DNA from: Neopestalotiopsis rosae
Lineage: Eukaryota; Ascomycota; Sordariomycetes; Amphisphaeriales; Sporocadaceae
Length of the DNA: 64,000 nucleotides
Reading direction: 5' to 3'
Assembly: GCA_023078685.1 (NCBI GenBank)
Contig: JALGAS010000003.1
Span: forward strand, 6,076,001-6,140,000
In this document: in pieces, positions 1 to 11,444 of the stretch
Numbering within the stretch: position 1 is the stretch's first letter
Layout: every line of letters begins with the position of its first letter
The notes under the pieces: model-generated
Database searches by the model: none
Seen by the model: the letters and a program-made list of their open reading frames with translations, nothing else
What the model was told of the DNA's origin: nothing
Program-made: the position numbers and the translations under genes

Positions 1-678
1 AAGAATACCTCTGTGAGGGAACTTTGGCGCATCCTGAATATCGATAGGGGCAAGCTTGGTGTAAATGCTGCCGTCTGTATGCTTATAGAAGAACTGCGTA
101 AATGTTTCCAGAGCTCGAAGGACGCCTACTGCAGAGACAGCTTGAATCTTGGCACAGCCCTCAAGGTCAACAGACAGACTGTACGACTCGTCAACACTGC
201 CGCCGATGGGCTTCCACGTGCTTGAGTTATCAGCCCCCGTCTGTGTGATTTCCAGCTCGGTAATGAGCGTCTTCGCCTGAGTTGCATTGGGTTGCGTCTC
301 GGTAACAGCATTCCGCACATAGAGTTTCCAAGGGATGAAATTCTTATACAGGATAGCATCTAAAGCTCGGCACACACCGCCAAGTACGACATCCTGGCTG
401 GAGAATGTGTGATTCTTCTGCAGTATGGCGTCATTGGCATCATTAGTCCATGGAAGCTGTAGAGCATTGAACCCCAAATTAGTATCAATCACGCCGTAGT
501 GACAGGAAGAGTGAGGCAGGGAAGACCAGCGTACTATTCCTCCGTTATAAGTGACTTGAATGCTGTGGTCTATCCACAAGGTCTGGTCACCTGTGGTGAT
601 GTTCTCTGGTGCTGGCCAAACGGCAAGGGCTGGCACCGCGGCAGCGAGCAGCGCCGAGACGATTTTGAGCGACCTCAT
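1..678 (-). CDS. Beta-N-acetylhexosaminidase (GH20), 5' part, runs off left edge
   Basis: The minus strand from ATG at 678 reads a signal peptide (MRSLKIVSALLAAAVPALA) and then the VWPAP...ITTGDQTLWID start typical of fungal GH20 chitobiases. It continues to FSSQDVVLGG, NFIPWKLYVRN, DESYSL and, at the window edge, IQDAPKFPHRGIL, the lead-in to the catalytic TIM barrel. The catalytic Asp-Glu pair lies outside the window. The enzyme is expected to be secreted and to release GlcNAc from chitobiose and chitin oligomers. An in-frame, stop-free intron of 78 nt is likely at 457-534 (GTACGC donor, TACTAAT branch, CTACAG acceptor): removing it brings TYNGGI next to LPWTND, matching the family. The frame is also open without splicing. 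Confidence 0.88.
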   Translation of the reverse strand, partial: MRSLKIVSALLAAAVPALAVWPAPENITTGDQTLWIDHSIQVTYNGGIVRWSSLPHSSCHYGVIDTNLGFNALQLPWTNDANDAILQKNHTFSSQDVVLGGVCRALDAILYKNFIPWKLYVRNAVTETQPNATQAKTLITELEITQTGADNSSTWKPIGGSVDESYSLSVDLEGCAKIQAVSAVGVLRALETFTQFFYKHTDGSIYTKLAPIDIQDAPKFPHRGIL

Positions 679-3600
679 TGTGACGATTATGATGATGATA
701 AAATGAGGTCCGTGAGCACCGTCGCTGGTGAGAAAGTGACGATGAAAAGGTAGATTAGGTAGATCGGCTTTTCAAAGTCCAAACGGGACCGATCTTAATA
801 GTCGGTCTACTTCAGCTTACGAGGGCCCCACTTCTTTTCCGAATGATGATCGACAAAATGGATGCGAGGTATCTGGGGGTGGGTGGTATCAACGACGACA
901 AGAAGCTTGTTCGACCTCTTTAGGAGGGATGACGATGAAATGAAAACGAAGGAATAAAACGGAATGATTCCTCTTCTCCCAGATCAAAGCATAAGAGGGG
1001 AAACAGGTCTTTGTATGAGAAAGCTTGCAGGGGAAAGGGTCGTATAGCAGCAGCACATGGAGAGGAGCAACCCTTCATTCACAGCCGCATACGGCCGCGC
1101 AGCAACAGCAACGTTACGTGGGGAACGCTGGGACAAGTAGACGAGAGCACCGGCGTTTGTGAGTTGGCAGCCAGAATAGATGGACGACGCCAATCGGGAG
1201 GCGATTAATACTACCGGTTGGTCGGTTGGTGTATGTGGGGGGTAAGCTTGATTTTAAGGTTGCCTTCTTTTTTTTTAAGGTACTTTGTTCGATTGAATGA
1301 GTCTACCTTAATAACAATGGGCAGTACGCATGTTGGTAGAAGTGTAGTGTAGTACGTAGTCTTAGTCTGCTCGAGTAATTGCTGTGCGAGTGGCTGTCGC
1401 GTGTTGGTTGGCATTTATGCAGGGCGGGCGAAATTTGGGCGGAATGGGATGATGTTCCTTGCCTAGGTAGGCTGGTAGGTAGAGACGAGCCCGGCAGTCG
1501 TGCGGATTCAGCGACCATAAAAGTGACGGAGCAAAGCAAGTGGAGCGCTGAACAGGCCAAGCAGAACCAAGCCTTGAAGTTGATGGAGCCTGAAGAAAGG
1601 CGGTGCTGCTTCCTGATGGATGGGATACTGCTGGCCGCGCCGCTGCAATTAGGCGGTCGGCAATTTACAAGATACCCTGGAACTGCCTGAAAATGGAACT
1701 GGACCCTTGGAGAGATAACAGTAAAAAGAAACAAGAACCAAAAATGTGTTTGGACGGTTTCTTGTTTTCTTGTTTCTTGTTTCCTTCGCCCCCCTGTTGT
1801 GATTGACCTGCTTTAATGTTGTGACCATTAAGAATGTTTGCCCCTGGGGTAAAAAGGCAAGACCAACAAAATTGCGGGGTTGTAGGGCACTGGAGCTTGG
1901 GCGATGACAACATGGAAAGCGAAACGTCCACTGGAAAAAACTGAAAAATGCAGCTCATGAGTAAGTGAACACACACTGAAGTGCCTCCGTCTTGAGCTGC
2001 CCTACCTACCTACCTGTAATGCTACCTACAGTAGTGTTGTACAATGGTGTGTGTTATGGGGGTGGGAGAGGGTGGGAGGCTCAAGTGAGTGAGACCTACT
2101 ATGCAAGACCGCCTTTTAGCGAAGGCCCAGAGCCCACATACACTCCCTCCGACGTGTTTGCGTGTCTGCAGCTATTACTATGAGAATTGCTTCCTTCTCA
2201 TGTGGCCATCTGGGTGGTCGCAGCGCATCAGGCTATTTGCTCCTGCTAGGATGTTGTCATGCGAGATCACCGGCACATTCTTTCGCACCTATCCTCTTTG
2301 ACACGACAGTCATCAAAGGCCAGCTTTCCAAGGTACATGTACACTGCCGAGACAGATTGTCATCATTCTTCAGCCGGCCGGTAATATGCGACCCCGTATA
2401 GAAGAGTTCAGTCTGCAGCCGCTGAGGCCGGGTCTGGAGCCCGTGCCGAGCTGGAGTTGCGACCTGTTTGTGATGCATTAACATGAAGCTGAACTGGCAA
2501 AAGGTACAACAACTACGTACGTTAGGCGCCTTGAATGGATTAAGGTATTCTCAAGCAGCATCAAAAGGTGTAAAGCCCGACATCGCAGCACGAGATACAG
2601 CAAAATGCATGCATAGATATATATATAGCAAGAGTAGGCATGAGCATGGTGGATACGTATCAGGGCTCAAGTCAACTTCCCAATTCGCTCGTCATTCAAA
2701 TGTTGTTGACGGGACGTCCAAGGGTGGTACGGAGTACCGATTGCTCTAAACTCTAAATATTGGCTGGGCCTTGCGGCTCTTTGTCAATTCCAAGCTTTGC
2801 CAAAGCTCTCCGAGCCATGAGAAAAAGCAAAGCAACGGTCGTGTTGGTCTGTGGTAGCAACGAATGGGCATACATAGAGAAAGTGAGTATTGCACAGCGC
2901 TGGACGCTGATCTTTGGGTACTGGGTCGAGATGCCCTCAGTTTTGTGTGTGTGAGTTACCATATGTGCATATAATTCCGCTTTCACACGCACAGCTTGGT
3001 AATATTCTCTGTACATACTTCACGGCAGTCACCTCACATATAATAAGTCAGTCCATAGTCTATCAAACTTACAGATCGCCCGCAATCCCTTGACTTGAAT
3101 GCGTCTTCAGACAACAAAGGAATAACATGGTGATGACTCAGAACTGTTGGCGGAAACTGTTCCATAATCAAACCCGCTTGAGCAATTGGTCATCAAGGAA
3201 AGAAGGAAATAGATGTGGCTGAACTAGAACAGAAGGTGGCAGAATCAATCTGTCTGTGGCTAGGGTACGGCGCCTGCCGCTGTGATTCTCTGGACAAGGC
3301 GCACGGACTAACCTTTCTCCTATGCGCGTCGCCTCCCCACTGGAGCGGCTGGGTTAGCCTTGGTCCACCCAAGACTTTCTGTCATCACGCATTTCCTTGC
3401 AACAAGCAACAAGCAATCCTCTCTTTATCAGGTTTGAGCCACCATCTGTCCAAGCGCTACACCTGACAACTGCTCAATTCCCAATTCACGCATCGTAGCT
3501 ACCCCCGACGCGCAAGTTCCGCATTTGTCGTCCTGCGGTGTTGCCACGAACTTGATAATCGTCCTTCGCCGAGCCAACTGACGCCCTGGCTAAGCTGCCT

Positions 3601-3761
3601 GGACCCTGATATTTCGTCATTCGACCTTCACGTCCGCGCTTTCTCCTGTTTGCGACACCTTCAAAAATCATTGCGCGCATCTCAGCTCATCTATCCGTCG
3701 AAACTCGCGAAGATCTTCGTTTCTCTATCCAGGAGTTGCGCGTGTCCGCACATACCTAATC
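679..3761. other. Intergenic region between divergent GH20 and NAB2 genes
   Basis: About 3.1 kb without a gene I can support. The open frames on both strands are short, overlap one another and resemble no family I know. There is a short T-run near 1267-1276. It must hold the promoters of both flanking, divergently transcribed genes; the 200 bases before 3762 are pyrimidine-rich, as in many fungal 5' leaders. Confidence 0.6.
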
Positions 3762-5293
3762 ATGTCTGTCGAGATTGCCATGGGCACGCCCCTGGCGGAT
3801 GCCCTGAACTCGGCGATTCGACCCAAGCTCGTTGAATGTGGTTGGGCATCAGACGGCGGCGATGACTCTCCCCTTTCCGAATACATTCTTCTCATGCTGG
3901 TCAACGGCAAGACCCAGAACGAGATTGCAACCGAATTGGCGACCGATCTCCTTGGACTTGGACCCGAGGACGAGACCGTAGCACAATTCGTACAATGGCT
4001 GTTTGAGCAGATTGCGACCTACAACGCTCAAATGAATGGCGGCAGCGCCCAAGCACCCGTATCTCAAGGTGCCGAGATGTCTATGGATCAGGATATGGAT
4101 TTCAGCTCAAACGACCCCTTGGCCGAGCTCAATGCGTAAGTCGCCTTGTCCGCTTGACTATTTCATCACTGTTACTAACAGCTAGAAGACCAACAGGCCC
4201 TCGGTCCATGAGGAACGGTGACATTCGTGGAGGAAGGGGCAAGCGGATCCTCGGCCAGATGAACCGAGCTATGGACCGGACACACGATTCCGTACTCCAC
4301 CGAGTCAGAGGAGGTAGCGGCAACGAGAGGATCAACTCCCACAACAGGCAGCCACCCTCAGGCCCACGCGGCGCCGGTCGTATGGGTAACCGTGGCATGA
4401 ACCATCGCGCCAACAACATTGCGCACGGCATGGCCGCGCAAATGGGCATGGCTGGCATGAACATGGGCGATCCTAACTTCATGATGGCCGGTGGTGCAAA
4501 TGGACAGGGCGAGATCTTTGCCCTTCTTCAGCAGCAGAACCAGATGATGGCTGCCCTGTCGCAACAACTTGCCGACTCCCAGCGGCAAAATCAACACATG
4601 AACGGTCGCGGCGGACGTGGCGGACGGTTTGATAGGAACGACCGAGGTCGCGGTAATCGTAGAGGCGGTCCTCACGGCGGAGGGCATCACGGACGGCAAG
4701 AAGACTCCTCGAATGGAACAGGCGAGGGCGAAGATGTCGACATGGGTGGCGAGCGTCAAGCAACTAACCCAGAGAACACCATGTGCAAGTTCAACCTGAG
4801 TTGTGGAAATGGCAACTGCAAGTTCGCCCACCAGTCGCCAGCAGCTCCTGCGGGCATTACTGTCGATGTCACAGACGTCTGCAGCTACGGCGCAGCGTGC
4901 AAGAACTTCAAGTGTACCGCCAAACATCCTTCCCCGGCTTCCAGACGAACACACCAGAGCGAGCAGGAGTGCAAGTTCTATCCCCATTGCACCAATCCCA
5001 AGTGCCCATTCAAGCACCCGGAGATGCCACCGTGCCGCAATGGAGGCGACTGCTCCGTCGAAGGTTGCAAGTTCACCCACCTTCAGACAATGTGCAAGTT
5101 CAATCCCTGTACAAACCGTTATTGCCCCTACAAGCACGAGGACGGACAGCGTGGAACCTTTCCCGACAAGGTGTGGACAGCCAACGGGTCCAGCAATGGC
5201 CATGTCAGTGATCGGCAGTTCACGAGCAACGAGGCTGAGGAAAAAATACTCCCCGGCTCAGAAAATGCTGCCATGGATGAGGAGATTGTTTAG
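3762..5293 (+). CDS. NAB2: Nuclear polyadenylated RNA-binding protein NAB2
   Basis: Two exons, 3762-4135 and 4186-5293, give 493 aa; the 50-nt intron has a GTAAGT donor, ACTAAC branch and TAG acceptor, and only the acceptor at 4185 keeps frame. Residues 1 to about 90 match the helical PWI-like Nab2 N-terminal domain used for nuclear-pore (Mlp1) contact. A Q/M-rich stretch (LLQQQNQMMAALSQQL) and an RGG-rich segment follow. From about residue 325 there are five CCCH zinc fingers with C-x5-C-x4/5-C-x3-H-like spacing, for example CKFNLSCGNGNCKFAH and CKFYPHCTNPKCPFKH; the last is slightly shorter. In yeast, Nab2 binds poly(A), limits tail length and licenses mRNA export. The finger number and order support NAB2 rather than a generic CCCH protein. 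Confidence 0.93.
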
Positions 5294-5989
5294 GTCTCTC
5301 CTCTTGGTGGCAACACCATCGCCATGTGCAAGAACCAAAATCAAAGCACGCTCTTGAGTTATGAGGAGACAAGTTTGGTGGCTCAGTGGACTACGAGGCG
5401 GTTGCAGAGTGATGATGAGATTTTGTATTATGTGGGCAGAGGAAGGCCCAAATGGCATATTTGTCGTCTGTACAAAGGATACAGATCGACTTTCAGGCGT
5501 TGGAGGCACTATGATAGATCATACAGGCGTTTTGCGGCTATAGGAAAAGTCAAGGACCAGTTGACGTACTCATGCATATGTTACAACAAATATACCCAAG
5601 TGCAATTTTCTGTGATTCTTTCAAATAAGTCTTTTACTCTTCTGCAAGTGATTTATAATATGCGATTGGTGGTCACTGAGATAAGACCATAAGAATAAAT
5701 GACAGACGAGCAGATATTTGGATTTAATTGTTTCGTGATTCACCATCCGTCTGTCGTTCGACGTTGTTGGCCGTGGGCTGATTTATTATGGGCTCTTGAA
5801 TTGGTTTTCCTGGGCATGTCATGATGCAATTTGGCGCGCCGACGTTTTAGCCGAGACGCCTCGTGGATCATTACCTAACATCTCACCTGCGAGGCGTGTC
5901 CAGTTCGTCGCAACTCGGGAACTCTTCCACTCACCACCACTTTGATTAAACATGCCAATTAGAGGGTAAACCGGCGCCGAAATCAAGCA
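5294..5989. other. NAB2 3' region and HEM14 promoter
   Basis: Tandem-oriented spacer of 696 bases. AT-rich sequence at about 5575-5710 fits the NAB2 3' UTR and polyadenylation region. The rest should contain the HEM14 promoter. No other gene seen. Confidence 0.5.
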
Positions 5990-8244
5990 ATGGCCTCCCG
6001 ACACCCAGAGGAGCTCTTTATTGCTCTTCTGAGGTCGGCATACAGCAACGCCGGCCACGGTCTGGTGCAACGCCGGCCCACAATAGCTCCATCAAAGCTC
6101 CCTACGGCCACGCGAGGGCTGAGTTACCTTGCTTTGTGTCGCACCCGGCCGCTTCGCCCAGCACAGGTGCAACGTCTTTCCGCATCAAATGAGAGAAGAA
6201 GAGGATATGCCGTCGCTCCCAAGCCGAAGCCGAAGCAGCCGCCGCAGCAGCAGTCGCAGCAGCCAAAGCGCCAGATCGCCGTCCTCGGAGGCGGCATTAC
6301 TGGTCTCACAGCTGCTCATTACCTTGCGCGCAACGCTCCTAACGCACACATTACACTATACGAGGCGAGCGACCGCCTAGGAGGCTGGATCCATGGTGTA
6401 CCAACCGAGGTGAAGACGCCCGACGGCCAGAGCGCCGAGGTGCTCATGCAACGCGGCCCTCGCATGCTGAGGTCTGGAGCTTCCGCCGCCAAGTATGACG
6501 ACCTGGTGCTCTACGATGTGGTAGGTAGATATTGGCCTCTCATGTTCCAATCATGTTGTTCTGACCAAACACTATGCAGCTTGCCAATCTTAAGATCCAA
6601 GATCAGATCATATATCCTAAAGGAGTCGCCGAATCGCGCTATATTTATTACCCCGACCACCTCGTCCAGCTGCCCAAACCAGAAGCCTCGTGGAACAACT
6701 TCAAGAATGTCATAAAGTCTTTCTTCAACGAGTCTTTGTGGACTGGCACCTTCAATGCTGCGTCAGGCTGGGCGAGACATTTCACCCGCAGTACAGACAT
6801 TGTAGAACAACGAAGGCTAGACATCAAGGACAAGCGCACCGTGTTTGACAAGGATGAGACTGTCGCCGAGTTTTTGGGGCGCATCTTTGGTGATAAAAAG
6901 TCCCCCGTGATTGACAATATTATTTCAGCTATGCTCCATGGAATTTATGGCGGCGACGTCCACAAGCTGAGCGCCAAACACACCATTTTTGAGAAATTCT
7001 GGCTGCAGAACATGTATCCACTACATAATGGTCAGGCGTGGATCAGCAAGAAGGATGTCTACCTGCAATATGATATCTTGGATGGGCCTAACCGACTCGC
7101 CGTCATCGAGATGGCCGAAAAGGCGACGAATCATAATCTACTAGCATTTAGAGACGGTCTCGTGACTCTCTACGAAGCACTGGCGACTGATCTTCATCGC
7201 TGCAAGAACGTTACCATCAGAACCGACACACCCGTTTCGGCAGTGGAGCAAAAGGGCAACAAGGTGGTTGTTGGCAAGACTGGAAGCGAGAGTCAGTCTC
7301 TAATGTACGATCAAGTTTTGAGTACACTATACTCCGGGGATCTTGCACAAATTGCCCAGCCTGCAAATTCGCTCCCGTCGCTTGCTTCTATCGAAGCTGT
7401 CACCATCATGGTTGTGAACCTGTGGTATCCGAATCCAGACTTGCTTCAGCACAACCCGGGTTTTGGATATCTCATCCCTCAGTCGGTGCCGCCGGAGGAG
7501 AACCCCGAATGTGCTCTTGGCGTGCTTTTCGACTCGGATATTGAGACAGGTAATGAAGCCAAGGGCACGAAACTTACAGTGATGCTGGGCGGTCACTACT
7601 GGAGCGATTGGTCCATCCTGCCAGATGAGGAGATGGCCACTGCAATGGCCAGGTCTGTAGTGGAACGCCACCTTGGTATTTCACAGAGCGAGCCGTTCAA
7701 GTCTGGCGCAAAAATGTGCAAAGATTGCTTGCCACAGCATACGGTTGGACATCTCGATCGTCTTCGCAAAGCTCACTATGAGCTCTCGGCTGCTTTTCAG
7801 GGTAAACTCATGGTGGCTGGACCAAGCTACACTTCTGTTGGAGTCATTCCCGCCATGCGTGCTGGTTACGATGCAGCCATGCGCATTGCTAAAGGCCACG
7901 CTCAACCCTGGTCTACCCACCGAGAATACGAGGGCAGCTTGTGGCGCTGGCATAACGAGACGATCAAGCACGCTGAGGAGGCATTTGGCGTTGTCATGGA
8001 CAAGCCTATGGATCATGTGGGAACTACTGGCCTGGAATGGGCAACGGAAAGCCAGGGAGTGCAAATGGGCGAAATTCCTGCCGGCAACCTGTTTTTCAAG
8101 AAATGGACCAATGACAGCGAGAGATTCTTGGATGAGAAGGGGAACTGGACAGTGGACCCTAAGGCATTGTTCAAACTCCCTGCAGCTCCATCCGCGAACG
8201 AGTCCGAGGAGGCTGCGCAATCGCACAAGGGCAATGACAAGTGA
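5990..8244 (+). CDS. HEM14: Protoporphyrinogen oxidase, mitochondrial
   Basis: Exons 5990-6520 and 6580-8244 (59-nt intron, GTAGGT to TGCAG, phase 0) encode 731 aa. The first ~95 residues are Arg-rich and poor in acidic residues, with RRGYA near residue 70, as expected for a mitochondrial presequence followed by a P/Q-rich linker. The FAD dinucleotide motif is at about residues 97-110 (AVLGGGITGLTAAHYLAR), followed by YEASDRLGGW and the family's RGPRMLR. Later family blocks include the YGGDVHKLSAKHTIF segment and the C-terminal GPSYTSVGVIPAMRAGYDAA flavin-binding block. It oxidises protoporphyrinogen IX to protoporphyrin IX, the penultimate step of heme synthesis, in the inner mitochondrial membrane. 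It is clearly longer than yeast Hem14 (539 aa), because of the long N-terminus and a C-terminal extension of about 100 residues. Confidence 0.95.
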
Positions 8245-8550
8245 TTTGGAAATCATCACGATCCGGTACCTATATTTGTTGGGCCTTGGGCATTGGGGTT
8301 TTAGGGGAGTATTGCCGGCATGGCTCCGTCTTAGCGGACAAGTTTCAACGTCTCCAGACATGGACATTATCACCTTTTATCACGACTCTAGAAAAGATAT
8401 AGAGTACAGGTTAGCCTTTAGCATGGCTCACGTCATGATAAATGCTACATACATGGTACACAAGTGGGACATCACATAGATACCAAGAAAAGTTTGATCT
8501 TCAGGCACAAGTCAGCAAGCACTTTGCGCGACAAGCCGTTCGATAATGAT
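8245..8550. other. Convergent 3' spacer
   Basis: About 300 bases between the stop codons of HEM14 (+) and the UPF0261 gene (-). It should carry both 3' UTRs; nothing else is visible. Confidence 0.5.
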
Positions 8551-9867
8551 TTATTCCGGGCCAATATCGCTCAGCACTTTGACTACTTGCTCAGCAAATT
8601 TCTCGTCATTGATGCCCAGGCCCTCAAACTTGATGACCTCTACACCGCTGCCTCTGAGCCCGTCCTCAATGCCCTTGAACAAGGCTTCGTCGGCTTCCCG
8701 ATCCTCAAATGGTCCACCTTTGCCGGCTATCATGCTTATAGCCTCGGTCGGTATCACCACCTTTATCAGATCCTTCCGCGGAGCCTTTTGAAGCTTCTCG
8801 ACAATAAATTCGGCAATGCGCTTATTCTCCTCCCTCGTCGTCCGCAGCAGCGTCACCATGGGATTATGCACATAGAGCTTCCTCTCACCCCGGTCGACGG
8901 CATCCAGAAGCTCCGCCCTCATGGTGCCGCGGGGGCCAAAGTTGACCATGTCGCAGGCGCCCACGCTGACCACCATGGGCACGCCGGCCGCGGCGCCGGC
9001 GAGCAGCCGGTCCGGCCCCGCGGACAAGACGCCGCCGCCCACCTCGTCAGCGATCTCCGTCGTGGTCAGGTCCACCACGGCGTCGAACTCGCCCTGGAGG
9101 ATCAGGGACTCCATGGCCCGGCCGCCCGAGCCCGTCGCGTGGAACACGACGACCTCGGCGCTGTGCGGCGGCGCCGTCAGGATCGCGCGGATGGCGTCGA
9201 CGCCTGGTGTCGTCACGCCAAACATTGTGATTGCGATCCTCTTCTTACCTCCAGCCCGGCGTGTACTGCTACCACGCCCATCAGCAGCAGCAGTATCACG
9301 GCGGTAATCCGCCAATGCCATACCCGCCACCGCGGCCGCCGCATTGCCCAGCACGCGCTCGGAGAGAAAGTGCAGCCCGGCGATATCCGTGACGCTGTAC
9401 ATGAGGGTGAGGTCGACGCCGCCGACCAGGCCGCCCACGTCGCCGCTCGCCATGGTGCTGACCAGCAGCTTGGGCAGGCCGATGGGCAGGGCCTTTTGTA
9501 GTACGGCCGCGATGATGGAGGAGCCCGTGCTCCCGCCGATGCCCAGGACGCCGTGGAGGGGACTGGCAGAGTGCAGACTGCGCACGTGGGACGTGGCGGC
9601 CTGAATCATGAGGCTGGAGTACTCGTCGCGCGGGAGTGAGTCCAGCTGCGGTGGTGTCTGGCCCGAGGAAGAAAAGATGTCCGACTGTGAAATGTCGATG
9701 AGTTTTTGAGAAGTAGATGTACGCCCTATGTCCATGAGAACTGGCTGTATGCTGGGGTCAATGGATGTGAGCCGGCTGTGTATGAAGGCGATTTCTTCCA
9801 TCTTGGTGTCGCATGTTGCCAATAGAAGAACCCGGGGACCGGAATCCTCGTCCTGATTCTTTGCCAT
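8551..9867 (-). CDS. Tm-1-like ATP-binding domain protein (UPF0261)
   Basis: Single exon, 438 aa from ATG at 9867; the frame is open slightly further upstream but has no earlier ATG. The start (RVLLLATCDTKMEEIAFI), the GIGGSTGSSIIAAVLQKALPIGLPKLLVSTMASGDV block and the MFGVTTPGVDAI and FHATGSGGRAMESLI blocks match the UPF0261/Tm-1 N-terminal family, which folds as two Rossmann-like halves and binds ATP in tomato Tm-1. The biochemical role in fungi is not known. It is divergently transcribed from the gene at 10338, which encodes a protein like the other half of plant Tm-1. Codon use is strongly GC3-biased in the middle (about 8920-9600). Confidence 0.9.
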   Translation of the reverse strand: MAKNQDEDSGPRVLLLATCDTKMEEIAFIHSRLTSIDPSIQPVLMDIGRTSTSQKLIDISQSDIFSSSGQTPPQLDSLPRDEYSSLMIQAATSHVRSLHSASPLHGVLGIGGSTGSSIIAAVLQKALPIGLPKLLVSTMASGDVGGLVGGVDLTLMYSVTDIAGLHFLSERVLGNAAAAVAGMALADYRRDTAAADGRGSSTRRAGGKKRIAITMFGVTTPGVDAIRAILTAPPHSAEVVVFHATGSGGRAMESLILQGEFDAVVDLTTTEIADEVGGGVLSAGPDRLLAGAAAGVPMVVSVGACDMVNFGPRGTMRAELLDAVDRGERKLYVHNPMVTLLRTTREENKRIAEFIVEKLQKAPRKDLIKVVIPTEAISMIAGKGGPFEDREADEALFKGIEDGLRGSGVEVIKFEGLGINDEKFAEQVVKVLSDIGPE

Positions 9868-10337
9868 ACTCAAGATCTACTTCGGAAACTTTGTCTTTAT
9901 AAGTTCACTAAAACAGCAATATATTGTATTAATAATGATTCTTGTGTGGTTCGAATACGGGCAGGCTGATTGATTCCGAAAGTGAAGAGACCAGGCAATT
10001 CGAATGCGGTAAATGCAATATAAGCTGAAGCCACGAGTCCTGAGACGGTTGATATTATCCATTCACTTGTGTCAACCCTCATGTCAACAATATATAATTT
10101 CAAGTTGTTGTATCGTAAGACGAGGCAAAGTGGGGAAAGCGCCATCAGCCCCCCGCTGCGTCATGACGCATAATTATATGGTCACTGCTGCACACTCACT
10201 GGTGCTTTTGGGAAATAATTCATCCCGTGCATTGTCGAAATTGCCAGGCCTGGAACAGTGTTGTATATTTTGGATATTTGCGAAGCACCTCAACACGGAT
10301 CTGACACCCCGGTCAATAAACCGAAACATCATACACA
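9868..10337. promoter_or_regulatory. Shared divergent promoter of the Tm-1-like pair
   Basis: 470 bases between the start codons of two divergently transcribed genes whose products correspond to the two domains of plant Tm-1. The stretch is AT-rich and has no coding frame I can support. Co-regulation from this bidirectional region is an inference from arrangement; no specific transcription-factor site was identified. Confidence 0.55.
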
Positions 10338-11444
10338 ATGCCCAGGCCAACCACTAGAACAGAAGTCCTCGATCACCTCCGGGCTGCCGTGTCCCGCGGT
10401 GAGGCCATCGTCGGCGCCGGCGCTGGAACCGGTCTTAGTGCCAAGTGCGTCGAGAATGGCGGCGGGCATCTCATTATTGTCTATAACTCCGGCCGCTTCC
10501 GGATGGCTGGCCGCGGAAGCTGTAAGTGGGCTCTCGTGTAGACCACCTCTATTTCCACGACTCAGACGAGTTCTGCCCTGCCGGCGAGCTATTATACCTT
10601 ATCTTCTCTATATTTCACGACACAGTGATGATGCAGCTGATATGACCATTTTGTATATGAGAAAGCAGAAGGAAACGACTGACAATAGAAAAATGTAGTG
10701 GCTGGCCTGATGCCGTACGGTGACGCCAACAAGATTGTCGTAGAGATGGCAAGTGTACCCAAACATGTGGAATCATACGCAACTTGGTTACATCAAGAAC
10801 AATTCACTAACACAATTCGAGTTACTCAGGCATCAGAAGTTTTACCCATAGTCAAGAAGACACCGGTGCTGGCCGGTGTCTGCGGCACGGATCCCTTTCG
10901 GGAAATGCCCTACTTTCTATCGCAGCTCAAGGCGATCGGCTTCAGCGGGGTACAGAACTTCCCCACCGTCGGCCTGATCGACGAGGACTCCGTGTTCCGG
11001 CGGAACCTGGAGGAGACGGGCATGGGCTACGGCCTGGAGGTGGACATGATCCGGGAGGCGCGGCGGCAGGACCTTTTCACCTGCGCCTACGTCTTCTCGG
11101 CTCGCGACGCCGCCGACATGGCCCGCGCCGGCAGCGACGTTGTCGTGGCCCACATGGGTCTGACCACGAGCGGGAGCATTGGCGCCCAGACTGGCAAGAG
11201 CCTCGACGAGTGCGTGAAACTTGTCCAGGAGATCCGTGATGCCGCCGTCGCTGTCCGGGACGATGTCATGGTGCTTTGTCATGGCGGACCCATTGCCAAC
11301 CCCGAAGACGCTGCCTACGTCCTCGCCCGAACCCGTGGCGTGCAGGGCTTCTTCGGTGCCAGCAGTATGGAGCGATTGCCGACGGAGAAGGCGATCCAGG
11401 CAACAACGGAGGAGTTTCGAAAAGTCAAGATCGGCAAAGCATAA
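10338..11444 (+). CDS. TIM-barrel protein, phosphoenolpyruvate hydrolase-like (Tm-1 C-terminal domain family)
   Basis: Three exons, 10338-10521, 10699-10748 and 10830-11444, give 282 aa, the usual size of this family. Intron 1 is 177 nt with a GTAAGT donor and a TGTAG acceptor. Intron 2 is 81 nt, with a GC-AG boundary (GCAAGT...CTCAG) and a CACTAAC branch site; it has no in-frame stop, so the unspliced frame also stays open. Splicing restores [20 protein letters not shown], continuous in homologues. Motifs: [14 protein letters not shown] near the start, [39 protein letters not shown] and [14 protein letters not shown]. The family (PEP_hydrolase/IGPS-like barrel) is often fused or adjacent to UPF0261. 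Substrate not known. Confidence 0.88.

Noticed and set aside
1303..1734. 143-codon minus frame in the left intergenic region
   Set aside because: Overlaps a 103-codon plus frame over the same bases, is rich in Ser/His/Leu, and neither reading resembles a known protein.
4358..5203. 281-codon minus frame opposite NAB2
   Set aside because: Antisense shadow of the zinc-finger exon; Cys/His-poor Ala/Val-rich translation without domain features.
8464..9501. 345-codon plus frame opposite the UPF0261 gene
   Set aside because: Overlaps the well-supported UPF0261 coding strand; its translation is His/Ala/Arg-rich and looks like a shadow.
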